From Acidimicrobiia bacterium (GTDB taxonomy: Bacteria; Actinomycetota; Acidimicrobiia; Acidimicrobiales; Bin134): a DNA stretch of 34,040 bases. Made by a program: the position numbers and the translations under genes. Of this stretch, positions 18,672-27,248 are shown piece by piece. Every line of letters starts with the position of its first letter. Position 1 is the first letter of the stretch. Location of the stretch: positions 1-34,040 of the forward strand of contig JAJEDQ010000143.1 of the NCBI GenBank assembly GCA_022821445.1, written 5' to 3'. Below the pieces are notes generated by a model. It was not told where the DNA came from. It saw nothing but the letters and a program-made list of their open reading frames with translations, and searched no databases.

Positions 18672-19511
18672 TTCCTCCAGCGGGTCGTAGAGCAGCACGG
18701 TTACGAAGCTCAAGCTGTCGGTGTTTGCGGAGGGCGCCACGGTAAGGAGTTGAAGCAGTCGCGCTTCGTCGAAGTCGATATCGGTAACGGTGCCGATGGG
18801 AATTCCCGGGGGATAGCGGCTGCGATCCACGCCGCTGGTGACCACCTCATCCCCAATATCCACCTCGGTATCGATTTCCAGCCCCTTCGTCACCATTAGA
18901 GGCTCGCCCTGACCGCCCCCCGAGGCCAGGGCCACATCTTCGGTGCCCACTACCAGCACCCCGACCTCGAAGCCGGGGTCGGTGAGCAGCGTGACCCGGG
19001 AATGCCCTAGGCCCGGATCGCCGTCGATCCTCCCGATCAGACCGCCCCTGGTAACCACCGGCATCCCGTTGCGGATCCCGTCTTCAGCCCCGCGGTTGAT
19101 CTGCACCGAGTACCGGTCGAAGTTCCCCACGTTGGCGGTGAGCACCTCGCCCACCACGTTGGGGATGTCCTGCACGTAGGGCAGACCCAGCACATCGAGC
19201 AGCGACTCCAGGCGGATGACCGCGTCGGAATCCAAGATCTGCTGGCCCTCGAGCTTTTGCAGCTCTTGGCGCAGTACCTCGTTCTCGGATTCCAATTCGT
19301 CGTAGCCGGTGACTCCGGCCCAGGCATCGCCCACTGGTTCGAACACCCGGTCAGCCCCCGACCGCAGCGGTGAGATCAGATCGGAGAGGGTTTCCTCGGT
19401 TCGCTGGAGGGGCTCGAAGTCACGGGCGTCCAGGGTGAGCAGCGTCGCGGAGGTGAGCAGCAGGAAGATGAGCGTGAATCGCGACCGCCCTGTGCGGGTG
19501 CCCGTTGCCAC
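18663..19511 (-). CDS. mreC: Rod-shape determining protein MreC
   Basis: A 282-residue MreC, the periplasm-side scaffold of the elongasome that binds PBP2. An N-terminal membrane anchor (FTLIFLLLTSATLLTL) is followed by a short coiled coil (YDELESENEVLRQELQKLEGQQ) and then the beta-domain with NVVGEVLTANVGNFDRYSVQINRGAEDGIRNGMPVV. The start is GTG, 17 bp after mreB. Its stop overlaps the leader ORF of the duplicated mreD start. Confidence 0.94.
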   Translation of the reverse strand: MATGTRTGRSRFTLIFLLLTSATLLTLDARDFEPLQRTEETLSDLISPLRSGADRVFEPVGDAWAGVTGYDELESENEVLRQELQKLEGQQILDSDAVIRLESLLDVLGLPYVQDIPNVVGEVLTANVGNFDRYSVQINRGAEDGIRNGMPVVTRGGLIGRIDGDPGLGHSRVTLLTDPGFEVGVLVVGTEDVALASGGGQGEPLMVTKGLEIDTEVDIGDEVVTSGVDRSRYPPGIPIGTVTDIDFDEARLLQLLTVAPSANTDSLSFVTVLLYDPLEEGS

Positions 19512-19528
19512 GGGGCCGAACCGAGCGA

Positions 19529-20572
19529 TCAGTCGTACGACGACGAGAAGAGGAGCCCCTCAAGCGCGTCGAACTCCTCCAGCGATTGGCCCGAGCCTAT
19601 GGCAACCGCGTGGAGGGGGTTGGGCGCCAACCGGACCGGCATTCCCGTCTCTTCCTCGATCCGAGGGGGCAGGCCGTTCAGCAGGGCCCCGCCGCCGGCC
19701 AGAACGATCCCCGCCTCCATGATGTCGGCGGCCAACTCGGGCGGAGTCTCATCCAGCGTCACCTTGACCGCGTCGACGATGGAGCGCACTACCTCGGAGA
19801 TGGCCTCGCGGATCTCAGCGGTGGAGGTCACCACTGTCTTGGGCAGCCCGGTGATCATGTCTTGGCCCCGGACCTCGGCATAGCGGTTGTCGCTGTCCGC
19901 CCACGCCGTGCCCAACACCATCTTCACTTCTTCGGCCGTTCGGCTGCCGATAGTGAGGCTGTGCTCCTTCTTCAGGTAGGCGATGATGTCCTCGTCCATC
20001 CGATCGCCGCCCATGCGGATCGACTGACCGGTGACCACTCCGCCCAGCGAGATCATGGCCACCTCGGTGGTGCCGCCGCCGATGTCCACGATCATGCTGC
20101 CCGAGGCCTCTTGAACCGGCAGACCGGCACCGATGGCCGCGGCCATGGGCTCTTCGATGATGTAGACCGGCTTCTTCGCTCCGGCGGAGATCGCTGCCTC
20201 CTGCACGGCCCGCTGCTCCACAGGAGTGATGCCAGAGGGAACGCAGATCACCATTCGGGGTCGGATGAACCTCCCCGGAGACACTCTCTGGATGAAGTAC
20301 CGCAGCATCTTCTCGCAAATATCGAAGTTGGCGATGACCCCGTCTTTGAGCGGGCGGATGGCCTGGATGTGAGCAGGAGTGCGCCCCAGCATCCGCTTGG
20401 CCTCAGAGCCCACCGCCAGAGGCGCGCCCTCGTTGGTGACAGCCACAACCGAGGGCTCGTTGATCAAGATGCCCTCGCCGCGGACATATACCAGCGTGTT
20501 GGCGGTGCCCAGGTCGATTGCGACATCGCGGCCAACCAGACCGCTACTGGAAGAGAACCGCCGCTTAACCAT
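19529..20572 (-). CDS. mreB: Actin-like rod-shape protein MreB
   Basis: A 347-residue bacterial actin that forms membrane-bound filaments to organise wall synthesis. Phosphate-1 motif DLGTANTLVYV, phosphate-2 motif MIVDIGGGTTEVAMISLGG and the adenosine motif GIVLAGGGALLNGLP are all present. Length is normal. ATG 20572 has TAACCT ending 6 nt upstream and no Shine-Dalgarno sequence, so a leaderless transcript probably starts the mreBCD-mrdA-rodA unit. Confidence 0.97.
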   Translation of the reverse strand: MVKRRFSSSSGLVGRDVAIDLGTANTLVYVRGEGILINEPSVVAVTNEGAPLAVGSEAKRMLGRTPAHIQAIRPLKDGVIANFDICEKMLRYFIQRVSPGRFIRPRMVICVPSGITPVEQRAVQEAAISAGAKKPVYIIEEPMAAAIGAGLPVQEASGSMIVDIGGGTTEVAMISLGGVVTGQSIRMGGDRMDEDIIAYLKKEHSLTIGSRTAEEVKMVLGTAWADSDNRYAEVRGQDMITGLPKTVVTSTAEIREAISEVVRSIVDAVKVTLDETPPELAADIMEAGIVLAGGGALLNGLPPRIEEETGMPVRLAPNPLHAVAIGSGQSLEEFDALEGLLFSSSYD

Positions 20573-20578
20573 GGGGCA

Positions 20579-20584
20579 AGGTTA
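20579..20584 (-). promoter_or_regulatory. Putative -10 box (TAACCT) for leaderless mreB
   Basis: TAACCT is followed by 6 nt and ATG 20572 on the minus strand, with no Shine-Dalgarno sequence. It would drive the mre/mrd unit separately from ndk. Confidence 0.5.
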
Positions 20585-20600
20585 GAACAGCCGATCCCGG

Positions 20601-20649
20601 TTCGCACACCGGCACAGGCGCGAGCCGGGAAGCAATTCGCACACCGGCA
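20601..20649. repeat. 14-bp direct repeat between ndk and mreB
   Basis: TTCGCACACCGGCA occurs at 20601-20614 and 20636-20649, 35 bp apart, within the 93-bp gap. Function is unknown; it may be the remains of a small duplication or part of a regulatory region for mreB. Confidence 0.6.
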
Positions 20650-20666
20650 AACGCGCGGGCGCGTTT
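20649..20666 (-). terminator. Hairpin directly after ndk
   Basis: AAACGCGC-GG-GCGCGTTT is a perfect inverted repeat that starts at the ndk stop codon. The stem is strong but no long U tract follows, so it may be a weak or factor-assisted terminator, or just a 3'-end stabilising hairpin. Confidence 0.4.
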
Positions 20667-21073
20667 CACATTTCGGGGAAGAAGATGGCGATTTCCCGCT
20701 CAGCGGAGGCATTGCTGTCGGAGCCGTGGGCGAGGTTCTCGGTGACCTCCAGCCCATAGTCGCCCCGGATGGTGCCGGGGGGAGATTCCAGGGGGTTGGT
20801 GGCCCCCATCATGGAGCGGACGACGGCATAGACGTCCTCAGGCCCCTCGACCACCAGAGCCACCGACGGTGAGCGGCCAATGAATGCCACCAAGTCGGGA
20901 TAGAACGGACGGTCCACATGCTCGGCGTAATGGCGGGCGGCCAGATCGGCGTCGATGGTGACCATGCGCATGGCCGCGATCCGCAACCCCCGGGCCTCGA
21001 ACCGGGACACGATGGCACCCACCAGACCACGCTCCACCGCATCGGGTTTGCACAAGACCAGCGTCCGAGTCAC
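20666..21073 (-). CDS. ndk: Nucleoside diphosphate kinase
   Basis: A 135-residue NDK, which passes the gamma phosphate between nucleoside di- and triphosphates. It starts TRTLVLCKPDAVERGLVGAI, and the catalytic histidine lies in NLAHGSDS. Other conserved parts are VVEGPEDVYAVVRSMMGATNPLESPPGTIRGDYG. The start is GTG with AAGGGG about 8 nt upstream. It follows folC by 48 bp and is followed by a hairpin. Confidence 0.96.
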   Translation of the reverse strand: MTRTLVLCKPDAVERGLVGAIVSRFEARGLRIAAMRMVTIDADLAARHYAEHVDRPFYPDLVAFIGRSPSVALVVEGPEDVYAVVRSMMGATNPLESPPGTIRGDYGLEVTENLAHGSDSNASAEREIAIFFPEM

Positions 21074-21121
21074 CGGAGGAGCCCCTTTGAATGCGCCGCG
21101 ACGTTCATCACCGGCTGCACC

Positions 21122-22471
21122 CTACTGATCTTGTGATGCCATGTGAAGGCGGGCCGCACCCGCGGTGTAGAGGGAACCGGCGATGACCACCGCGTCTTCC
21201 TCGGTGGACAGGGCCAGCGCCCGGTCTACCGCCTCATTCACAGTGTCGGCCACCTCGGCTTCGATCCCCCGATTTCGGGCCGCGGCGGCCAGATCGGCAG
21301 CGGGCCGGGCCCTCGGCCAATCAGGAGCGCAGCACACCACCAGATCGCAGCGGGCACCGGAGTCGTCGATGGCCGCCAGCATGGCATCGGGGTCCTTGTC
21401 GCTCATCATGCCCACCACCCACGTGACTGCGCCCAACACCGTGAACTGGTCGGCCAGCGTGTCCGCCGCCGCCGCCAGACCGTCGGGATTGTGGGCCCCG
21501 TCGATTACCACCAAGGGCTGGCGGGCCACCACCTCGAACCGGGCCGGCACCCTCACATCGCCCAAGGCGTCCAAGAGCGGCTCATCCAGCGCCTGACCCA
21601 CCAGGGCTTCGAACCCGGCGATGGCCAGCGCCGCGTTCTGTCCCTGGTGGGCGCCGAACAGGCTGACGTAAACCTGCTCGTAACGGCTATGGGGGGTGCG
21701 CAACGACACCAGTCGCCCGCCCACCGCCGGCTCATTCACCAGCAACTCGAATTGCTGGCCGGCCGCCAGCAATTCTCCGGGGTTCTCCTGGGCGGCAATT
21801 GCCACCAACTCGGGGGCCATGGGCCCCAGCACCGCGGTGGCGCCAGGATGGATGATGCCTGCCTTCTCTCCCATCACCTCCCGCTCCCAGCCGGGGCGGC
21901 CGTCGGTGTGGTCGCGTCCGATGTTGGTGATCACCGCCACCTGGCTGTTCACCACGTTGGTGGCGTCGTAGCGGCCCAGCTTCCCCACCTCCACCACCGC
22001 CAAGTCCACGGCCACGTCAGCGAACCAGCGCAGGGCCGCCGATGTGACCAGCTCAAACCACGAGGGCACAGAGCCAGCCCGCTCCGCGACCAGATGGCGC
22101 TCCACCAGCCGCAAGTGCCCGAGAAGATCGGCCAACTCGGAATCGCCGATGGGGTCGCCGCCCACGGCCATGCGCTCGTTGATGCGCTCGACATGGGGGC
22201 TGGTGTAGGCGCCGACGGTCATCCCCCACGCCCCGGCCAGCGCGGCGATGAGCGCGGCTACCGAGCCCTTCCCGTTTGTACCGGTTATGTGGACTGCCGG
22301 GTAGTCGGCTTGGGGGTCACCCAGCGCCTCGAGCAGTTGGCGCATCGGGGCCAGCGACAGGCCGTCGGTATCACCGGCCGTAGCTTCCAGATTGACGTGG
22401 CTGTCCAGCCACGCCTGGAGGTCAGCTAGCTTGGCGCCGGGACCGGTCGGTTGAACGGGCCTTGGCCGCAT
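21122..22471 (-). CDS. folC: Bifunctional folylpolyglutamate/dihydrofolate synthase
   Basis: A 449-residue Mur-ligase-fold enzyme that adds glutamate to folates. The ATP-binding motif [10 protein letters not shown] is clear, as are [22 protein letters not shown] (the usual GGRxDATN region with K-L in place of the first G-G), [10 protein letters not shown] and [10 protein letters not shown]. The product is cytoplasmic. The ATG at 22471 gives a 50-bp overlap with clpX; no nearer ATG precedes the conserved [16 protein letters not shown], so the overlap seems real, though a non-ATG start slightly inside cannot be excluded. It lies between clpX and ndk. Confidence 0.93.
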   Translation of the reverse strand: MRPRPVQPTGPGAKLADLQAWLDSHVNLEATAGDTDGLSLAPMRQLLEALGDPQADYPAVHITGTNGKGSVAALIAALAGAWGMTVGAYTSPHVERINERMAVGGDPIGDSELADLLGHLRLVERHLVAERAGSVPSWFELVTSAALRWFADVAVDLAVVEVGKLGRYDATNVVNSQVAVITNIGRDHTDGRPGWEREVMGEKAGIIHPGATAVLGPMAPELVAIAAQENPGELLAAGQQFELLVNEPAVGGRLVSLRTPHSRYEQVYVSLFGAHQGQNAALAIAGFEALVGQALDEPLLDALGDVRVPARFEVVARQPLVVIDGAHNPDGLAAAADTLADQFTVLGAVTWVVGMMSDKDPDAMLAAIDDSGARCDLVVCCAPDWPRARPAADLAAAARNRGIEAEVADTVNEAVDRALALSTEEDAVVIAGSLYTAGAARLHMASQDQ

Positions 22472-23693
22472 TGAGCAACTGGGGGGTTTCCTCGCCGCGG
22501 ACGGTTGCCGCGCTGACCACGCACTGAACCACGTCGTCGCGGCTGGGCAGCTCGTACATCACGTCGAGCAGCACCTCTTCCAAGATCGCCCGCAGCCCCC
22601 GGGCCCCGGTATTGCGGCTGAGGGCCAAATCGGCTACCTCGGCCAGCGCATCGTCGCTTATCACCAGCTCAACGTTCTCGAACTCGAAGAACTTGCAATA
22701 CTGCTTCACCAGAGCGTTCTTGGGCTCCACCAGGATCCGCACCAGCATGTCCCGCTCCAGATGCGAGACCACCCCGACCACCGGCAGGCGGCCGATGAAC
22801 TCGGGGATGAGGCCGAACTTGATCAGATCCTCGGGCTGGACTTGGTTGAAGAGCTGACCGTGGTCGCGCTCGGCATCAGAGCGGATCTCGGCCCCGAAGC
22901 CGACACCGACATTTCCCACCCGGTTTTCGATGATCTGTTCCAAACCGGCAAATGCCCCACCGACGATGAACAGCACGTTGGTGGTGTCGATCTGGATGAA
23001 CTCCTGATGGGGATGCTTGCGCCCACCCTGGGGCGGCACCGATGCAGTGGTGCCCTCCAGAATCTTCAGCAAGGCCTGCTGGACGCCCTCTCCGGAGACG
23101 TCCCGGGTGATCGACGGGTTCTCGCTCTTGCGGGAGATCTTGTCGATCTCATCGATGTAGATGATGCCGGTCTCCGCCTTCTTGACGTCGTAGTCCGCAG
23201 CCTGAATCAGCTTGAGCAGGATGTTCTCCACGTCCTCGCCCACATACCCGGCTTCGGTCAGCGCGGTGGCATCCGCAATGGCGAACGGCACGTTCAGCAT
23301 CCGGGCCAGAGTCTGAGCCATCAGCGTCTTGCCGCATCCCGTGGGTCCGAGCAGCAAGATGTTCGACTTGGACAGCTCCACCTCAGGGTCAGAAGAGCCC
23401 ATCTGGACCCGCTTGTAGTGGTTGTACACCGCCACCGACAAGATCCGTTTAGCGTGCTCTTGGCCGATGATGTAGTCGTTCAAGAAGGAGTAGATCTCCT
23501 GGGGCTTGGGCAACTCCTTGAATCCGACGTCGGCGCCTTCGGCCAACTCCTCCTCAATGATCTCGTTGCAGAGGTCGATGCACTCATCGCATATGTAGAC
23601 GCCGGGGCCGGCGATCATCTTCTTGACCTGCTTCTGGGTCTTGCCGCAGAAGCTGCACTTCAAGAGTTCGCCGCCCTCTCCGAACTTGGCCAC
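22422..23693 (-). CDS. clpX: ClpX, ATP-dependent unfoldase of the ClpXP protease
   Basis: A 423-residue AAA+ unfoldase that feeds substrates to ClpP. The N-terminal zinc-binding domain shows C13, C16, C35 and C38 (CSFC ... CDEC). Walker A is GPTGCGKT (116-123); the pore-loop region GYVGEDVE, Walker [11 protein letters not shown], and [15 protein letters not shown] follow. The C-terminal domain has [14 protein letters not shown]. The start is GTG, 14 bp after clpP, so the two are co-transcribed. Its 3' end overlaps folC by 50 bp. Confidence 0.97.
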   Translation of the reverse strand: MAKFGEGGELLKCSFCGKTQKQVKKMIAGPGVYICDECIDLCNEIIEEELAEGADVGFKELPKPQEIYSFLNDYIIGQEHAKRILSVAVYNHYKRVQMGSSDPEVELSKSNILLLGPTGCGKTLMAQTLARMLNVPFAIADATALTEAGYVGEDVENILLKLIQAADYDVKKAETGIIYIDEIDKISRKSENPSITRDVSGEGVQQALLKILEGTTASVPPQGGRKHPHQEFIQIDTTNVLFIVGGAFAGLEQIIENRVGNVGVGFGAEIRSDAERDHGQLFNQVQPEDLIKFGLIPEFIGRLPVVGVVSHLERDMLVRILVEPKNALVKQYCKFFEFENVELVISDDALAEVADLALSRNTGARGLRAILEEVLLDVMYELPSRDDVVQCVVSAATVRGEETPQLLNAAKARSTDRSRRQAS

Positions 23694-23707
23694 AGTTCCT
23701 GTCCCCC

Positions 23708-24340
23708 CTACCGGATGGCCGTTATGGGGCCGGCGGTCTCGACGGCGTCACGCGACGAGATGACCTCGTCGATTAGCCCGTATTCCTTGGCGTCCTCGGC
23801 CGTCATCACGTAGTCGCGGTCGGTGTCCTGCTTGACCTTCTCGAGATCCTGGCCGGTATGACGGGCCAGGAGCTGCTCAAGCTGGTCTTTGAGCCGCTGG
23901 ATCTCCCGCGAGGCGATCTCGATATCGGAAACCTGCCCGGACGCCCCGGCGTAGGGCTGGTGGATCAGCATCCGGGAGTGGGGCAGCGCCAGGCGCTTGC
24001 CGGGGGCGCCCGCGGCCAAGAGCACCGCGGCCGCCGAGGCCGCTTGCCCGAAGCAGATGGTGGTGATGTCTGGCTTCAGGTACTGCATGGTGTCGTAGAT
24101 GGCGAACATGGCGTTGATGTCGCCACCCGGACTGTTGATGTAGAGGTTGATGTCTTTGTCGGGGTTCTCCGACTCCAAGTGCAGAAGCTGGGCGCAGATG
24201 AGGTTGGCCACCGTGTCGTCGATCGGAGTGCCCAAGAAGATGATGTTCTCCTTGAGCAAGCGGGAATAGAGGTCGAACGAGCGCTCACCCCGGTTGGTCT
24301 GCTCGACCACGACTGGCACCATGTAGTTCTGAGGTCTCAT
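23708..24340 (-). CDS. clpP: ClpP serine protease subunit
   Basis: A 210-residue ClpP. The catalytic triad is visible: Ser102 in [14 protein letters not shown], His127 in MLIHQP, and Asp in [13 protein letters not shown]. The motif [19 protein letters not shown] is typical. Where most ClpPs have AASMGA, this one has AASAAA, a mild change just after the nucleophile. Only one clpP is seen here, whereas many actinobacteria carry tandem clpP1-clpP2; a second may lie elsewhere. Its ATG overlaps the tig stop by 4 nt (ATGA). Confidence 0.96.
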   Translation of the reverse strand: MRPQNYMVPVVVEQTNRGERSFDLYSRLLKENIIFLGTPIDDTVANLICAQLLHLESENPDKDINLYINSPGGDINAMFAIYDTMQYLKPDITTICFGQAASAAAVLLAAGAPGKRLALPHSRMLIHQPYAGASGQVSDIEIASREIQRLKDQLEQLLARHTGQDLEKVKQDTDRDYVMTAEDAKEYGLIDEVISSRDAVETAGPITAIR

Positions 24341-25704
24341 GTGGTTTGGCTCTCGATGGTGTTGGGGGGAAGGTCAGACTCGCTGTCGGGGTTCAGGCTA
24401 GACCGCTGAATGGGGTTTCCGTCGGGATCTTTTATCTCAACCCGCTCCAAAACCCATTCCCGGGTCCTGCGCATCTTCGCGTCTAATCGTACCCCCTTGA
24501 GACTGCTTTCATCGTCAGCGAATACCGATGACTTGAGTTCGTCCACGGTCTGGCCCACCTGGGCGGCCAGCATGGCCAGCTCGAAATCCACGTCCTCATC
24601 GGTGGCTTCAATGGACTCCGCGGCAGCCACCGCCCGCAGAGCCAGATCGGTTTTCGCCTCCAAGAGGGCGGGTTCGCGCAGCGCTTCGGCCATCTCCTCG
24701 GCGGTCTGGCCAATGGCCTCCAAATAGGCGTCCACCTCGATTCCCTGGCTGCCCAGGCGCATCTGGAGGGTCCGCAGGCGATGCTGGACTTCGGCGTCCA
24801 CTAGGGCGTCGGGTATGTCGTCGGTCACCAGTTCGGCGAGCTGTTCTCCCACCTGGGTGGCCAAGGAAGTCAAGGCGTTGGCCCGCTTGGCCCGAGCGAT
24901 GTTGTCGCTGACGTCGGTCCGCAGTTCTTCAGCGGTGTCGAACTCCGAGGCCTCTTGGGCGAATTCGTCGTCGAAGTCGGGCAGAACCGTCTCCTGCACC
25001 TCTTTGACCAGGATGCGGAACCTCAACAGCCCGTCTTCATCGGGATCGGGATGCTGGGCGTTGAACTCCAAGATTTCGCCGGCTTTGGAGCCGCGGAGCT
25101 GTTCGTCGATCTCCGGCACCACGGCGCCTTGGCCCACCTCGTAGGCGTAGTCGTCCACGGTGAGGCCCTCGACCTCCTCGCCGTTGTAGGTCCCGTAGAT
25201 GTCCATGGTCACGGTGTCGCCGTCTATTGCCGGGCGGGTGACCGGAGCCAGCTCCCCGAACTGCCTGCGGAGCTGGTCCACCTGCTGGCCGATCTCCTCG
25301 TCGGTTGGCACCGGGCTGGGCACCTCGGCTTTCAGCTGGTCGTATCCGGTGATGGATATCAGGGGACGCACCTCGACCACTGCGTCAAAGCTGACCGGTC
25401 CCTCCTCAGCCCCGCCAGTGATGTCGATCTCCGGCGGGGAGATCACGTCTACGTCGTGGTCGTTCACCGCCTGGGCGTAATACTCGGGAACGGCGCCGCT
25501 GAGGGCCTCTCCCCGGGCCGCCTGAGGACCCAGCCGGGCCTCCAACACCCGGCGGGGGGCTTTGCCGGGGCGGAACCCAGGCAAGCGCACTTGGCGAGCG
25601 AGTTTGCGGAAGGCCTCGTCGAGCTTCTGCTCGAATTCCTCGGCATCGATGTCCACCGACACCTTGACCCGGTTGTCGTCCAAGACCTCGACTGTGCTCC
25701 TCAC
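24337..25704 (-). CDS. tig: Trigger factor (ribosome-associated chaperone/prolyl isomerase)
   Basis: A 455-residue trigger factor that meets nascent chains at the ribosome exit. The ribosome-binding N-domain has the signature [18 protein letters not shown] PPIase domain follows ([33 protein letters not shown]), then a long helical, acidic C-domain that cradles substrate. The start is GTG. TAAACT lies 9 nt upstream, so the mRNA leader is probably only a few bases long. It heads the tig-clpP-clpX-folC group, linking folding and proteolysis. Confidence 0.95.
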   Translation of the reverse strand: MRSTVEVLDDNRVKVSVDIDAEEFEQKLDEAFRKLARQVRLPGFRPGKAPRRVLEARLGPQAARGEALSGAVPEYYAQAVNDHDVDVISPPEIDITGGAEEGPVSFDAVVEVRPLISITGYDQLKAEVPSPVPTDEEIGQQVDQLRRQFGELAPVTRPAIDGDTVTMDIYGTYNGEEVEGLTVDDYAYEVGQGAVVPEIDEQLRGSKAGEILEFNAQHPDPDEDGLLRFRILVKEVQETVLPDFDDEFAQEASEFDTAEELRTDVSDNIARAKRANALTSLATQVGEQLAELVTDDIPDALVDAEVQHRLRTLQMRLGSQGIEVDAYLEAIGQTAEEMAEALREPALLEAKTDLALRAVAAAESIEATDEDVDFELAMLAAQVGQTVDELKSSVFADDESSLKGVRLDAKMRRTREWVLERVEIKDPDGNPIQRSSLNPDSESDLPPNTIESQTT

Positions 25705-25713
25705 AGGTGTGGC

Positions 25714-25719
25714 AGTTTA
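25714..25719 (-). promoter_or_regulatory. Putative -10 box (TAAACT) for tig
   Basis: TAAACT on the minus strand ends 9 nt before GTG 25704, slightly farther than in the other cases, giving a leaderless or very short-leader mRNA. Confidence 0.4.
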
Positions 25720-25770
25720 CCGGCGACCCCTCGAATCCTCGTGTCGTAGCCGGTTGCCGCAACGGGTGGA

Positions 25771-25776
25771 TATCAT
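25771..25776 (+). promoter_or_regulatory. Possible -10 box (TATCAT) for tRNA-Gly
   Basis: TATCAT lies 14 nt before the first base of the tRNA, a suitable distance for a short 5' leader. No good -35 is seen. Confidence 0.3.
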
Positions 25777-25790
25777 GAACGGCCAGCCCT

Positions 25791-25861
25791 GCGGGTGTAG
25801 TTCAGTGGTAGAACCCCAGCCTTCCAAGCTGATGACGCGAGTTCGATTCTCGTCACCCGCT
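25791..25861 (+). tRNA. tRNA-Gly (anticodon TCC)
   Basis: A complete 71-nt cloverleaf. The acceptor stem is GCGGGTG/CACCCGC, the D arm is GTTC-AGTGGTA-GAAC, and the anticodon loop CTTCCAA gives TCC, reading GGA/GGG. The T arm is GCGAG-TTCGATT-CTCGT, with one G-U pair, and the discriminator is T. The anticodon stem CCAGC/GCTGA has a C-A mismatch at its outer pair (27:43). CCA is not encoded. TCTTTTC follows. The last 9 nt overlap the stop end of the convergent SGNH gene. Confidence 0.96.
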
Positions 25862-27247
25862 CTTTTCGAAATCCCATCTTTCCCGGGCAACCCCCACGAT
25901 CTTGTCTGCTACCCAGGCGGACCCCGTGCGATTGATGTGGACTCCGTCTTCTTGCCGCACCCGCACCGGGTCGCCTCCCTGTGGCGGAGAGAGGCTCTCC
26001 TGGTAGGGGCCGTCGCCGCCGAACAGATCCCAGACGTCCACCATGGTCACACTGGGACGTACCAGGGTCACTGGCCATGAGATCTCGTTGATCAGTGGAT
26101 TTCCGATGCTGAACGGCTCGGGCCGGGCCGGGGGAAGGCCAACCCACACCACATGGCGGTGGGAGGCAGCAAGGGTGTCGAAGGTGATGTGCATACGCCA
26201 GGTCCACTCAGACCGCCATGCGTCGGACCCTGGGATCAGCACCAACCCATCGGCTGACTGCATGGCCTGCCAGTCGTTTCCCCCCATGATCAGCACGACC
26301 AGCTCGGGGTCGTCCTCAGCCACGATTTCTAGGAACTCCGCCGGCCAATTGAAGAAATCGGGCCGGGCCAGTCCGGTGCCGTTGCGGGAGTCCACCGTCA
26401 CATCGAGCAACCCGCCGCCAACCGCGCCGGCCAAGGCGTGGCCGGGGTAGAAGGCCTGGCTGTCGCCCGCCACGTACACCCGCAAGGGATCTTCGGGGGT
26501 GATGGTGCGGATCCTTGGAGGCGGGAGCACCACGGGGTCGTTCGAGGGAAGAGGCGGCAGGGGCTGACCCTCGTCGTCGAAGCCGAGCTGGAGACCGGGA
26601 GAGGCTCCGGTCGGCTCCGGCTCTCCATTCGGGATGTCGCCATTCGTGGGCGTCGGGCGCCCGTCTGGGTCTGAGATGACAACCGGAGTCGGGCGCCCGT
26701 CTGGATCGGGACCTCCAGCTAGACCCGGTGCCCCAGATTGATCGGTGGGGCCGGGGTCTTTCTCTGTCTCGGGAACCGAGGGCTGGTCGTTCTGCGTCGG
26801 CGACTCCGTTTGCGCCGGGGCGGTAGTAGCCGCGGGCGCCGTAGAAGTGGATGTCGGAGGCGCAAGGGTTGCCGTCGGCGCCGCAACCGACGACGACCTC
26901 CGCTCCCGAGCCAGGTTGGCGGCCACCGCCTGGATGCTGTCCACCTTTTCGCCGGCGTCGGCGCCTACTCCCCGGATGTCGGTGATGAGGTCGTAGGGCC
27001 GGTTCAACGCCAAGAAGTTGGCCACCCGGTCGACTCCTTCGGCCACGTCCAACCATCGGTCTCGGCTATCGCCCAGCGGCTGGCGCTCGGCGATCTCCAC
27101 CAGCTTGCCGCTCACCAAGAACACCGCCAGCAGCAGGCACCCCACAACTCCTGCTGTCAGCCTCGTCACGCTGGAGGCGCCGCTTCCTAGTCCGGGGCCA
27201 CCCATGTCAGTGCCGGTAGCAGCGATGTCGGAGCGGGAAGTACTCAT
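25853..27247 (-). CDS. Membrane-anchored SGNH hydrolase (DUF459-like), partner of MBOAT
   Basis: A 464-residue protein with one N-terminal membrane anchor (TAGVVGCLLLAVFLVSG), a Pro/Thr/Ser-rich extracytoplasmic linker of about 120 residues that includes two DPDGRPTP repeats, and a C-terminal SGNH domain. The block-I serine is in YVAGDSQAF (S263), GGND at 322-325 gives the G/N blocks, and D434-H437 in DGVHIN completes the catalytic set. Similar proteins pair with MBOAT acyltransferases to move acetyl groups onto extracellular glycans. ATG 27247 is chosen because it begins 1 nt after the MBOAT stop; the longer start at 27301 overlaps MBOAT in another frame. The final SG codons and TGA lie inside the tRNA-Gly gene on the other strand. 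Confidence 0.85.
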   Translation of the reverse strand: MSTSRSDIAATGTDMGGPGLGSGASSVTRLTAGVVGCLLLAVFLVSGKLVEIAERQPLGDSRDRWLDVAEGVDRVANFLALNRPYDLITDIRGVGADAGEKVDSIQAVAANLARERRSSSVAAPTATLAPPTSTSTAPAATTAPAQTESPTQNDQPSVPETEKDPGPTDQSGAPGLAGGPDPDGRPTPVVISDPDGRPTPTNGDIPNGEPEPTGASPGLQLGFDDEGQPLPPLPSNDPVVLPPPRIRTITPEDPLRVYVAGDSQAFYPGHALAGAVGGGLLDVTVDSRNGTGLARPDFFNWPAEFLEIVAEDDPELVVLIMGGNDWQAMQSADGLVLIPGSDAWRSEWTWRMHITFDTLAASHRHVVWVGLPPARPEPFSIGNPLINEISWPVTLVRPSVTMVDVWDLFGGDGPYQESLSPPQGGDPVRVRQEDGVHINRTGSAWVADKIVGVARERWDFEKSG

Positions 27248-27248
27248 G

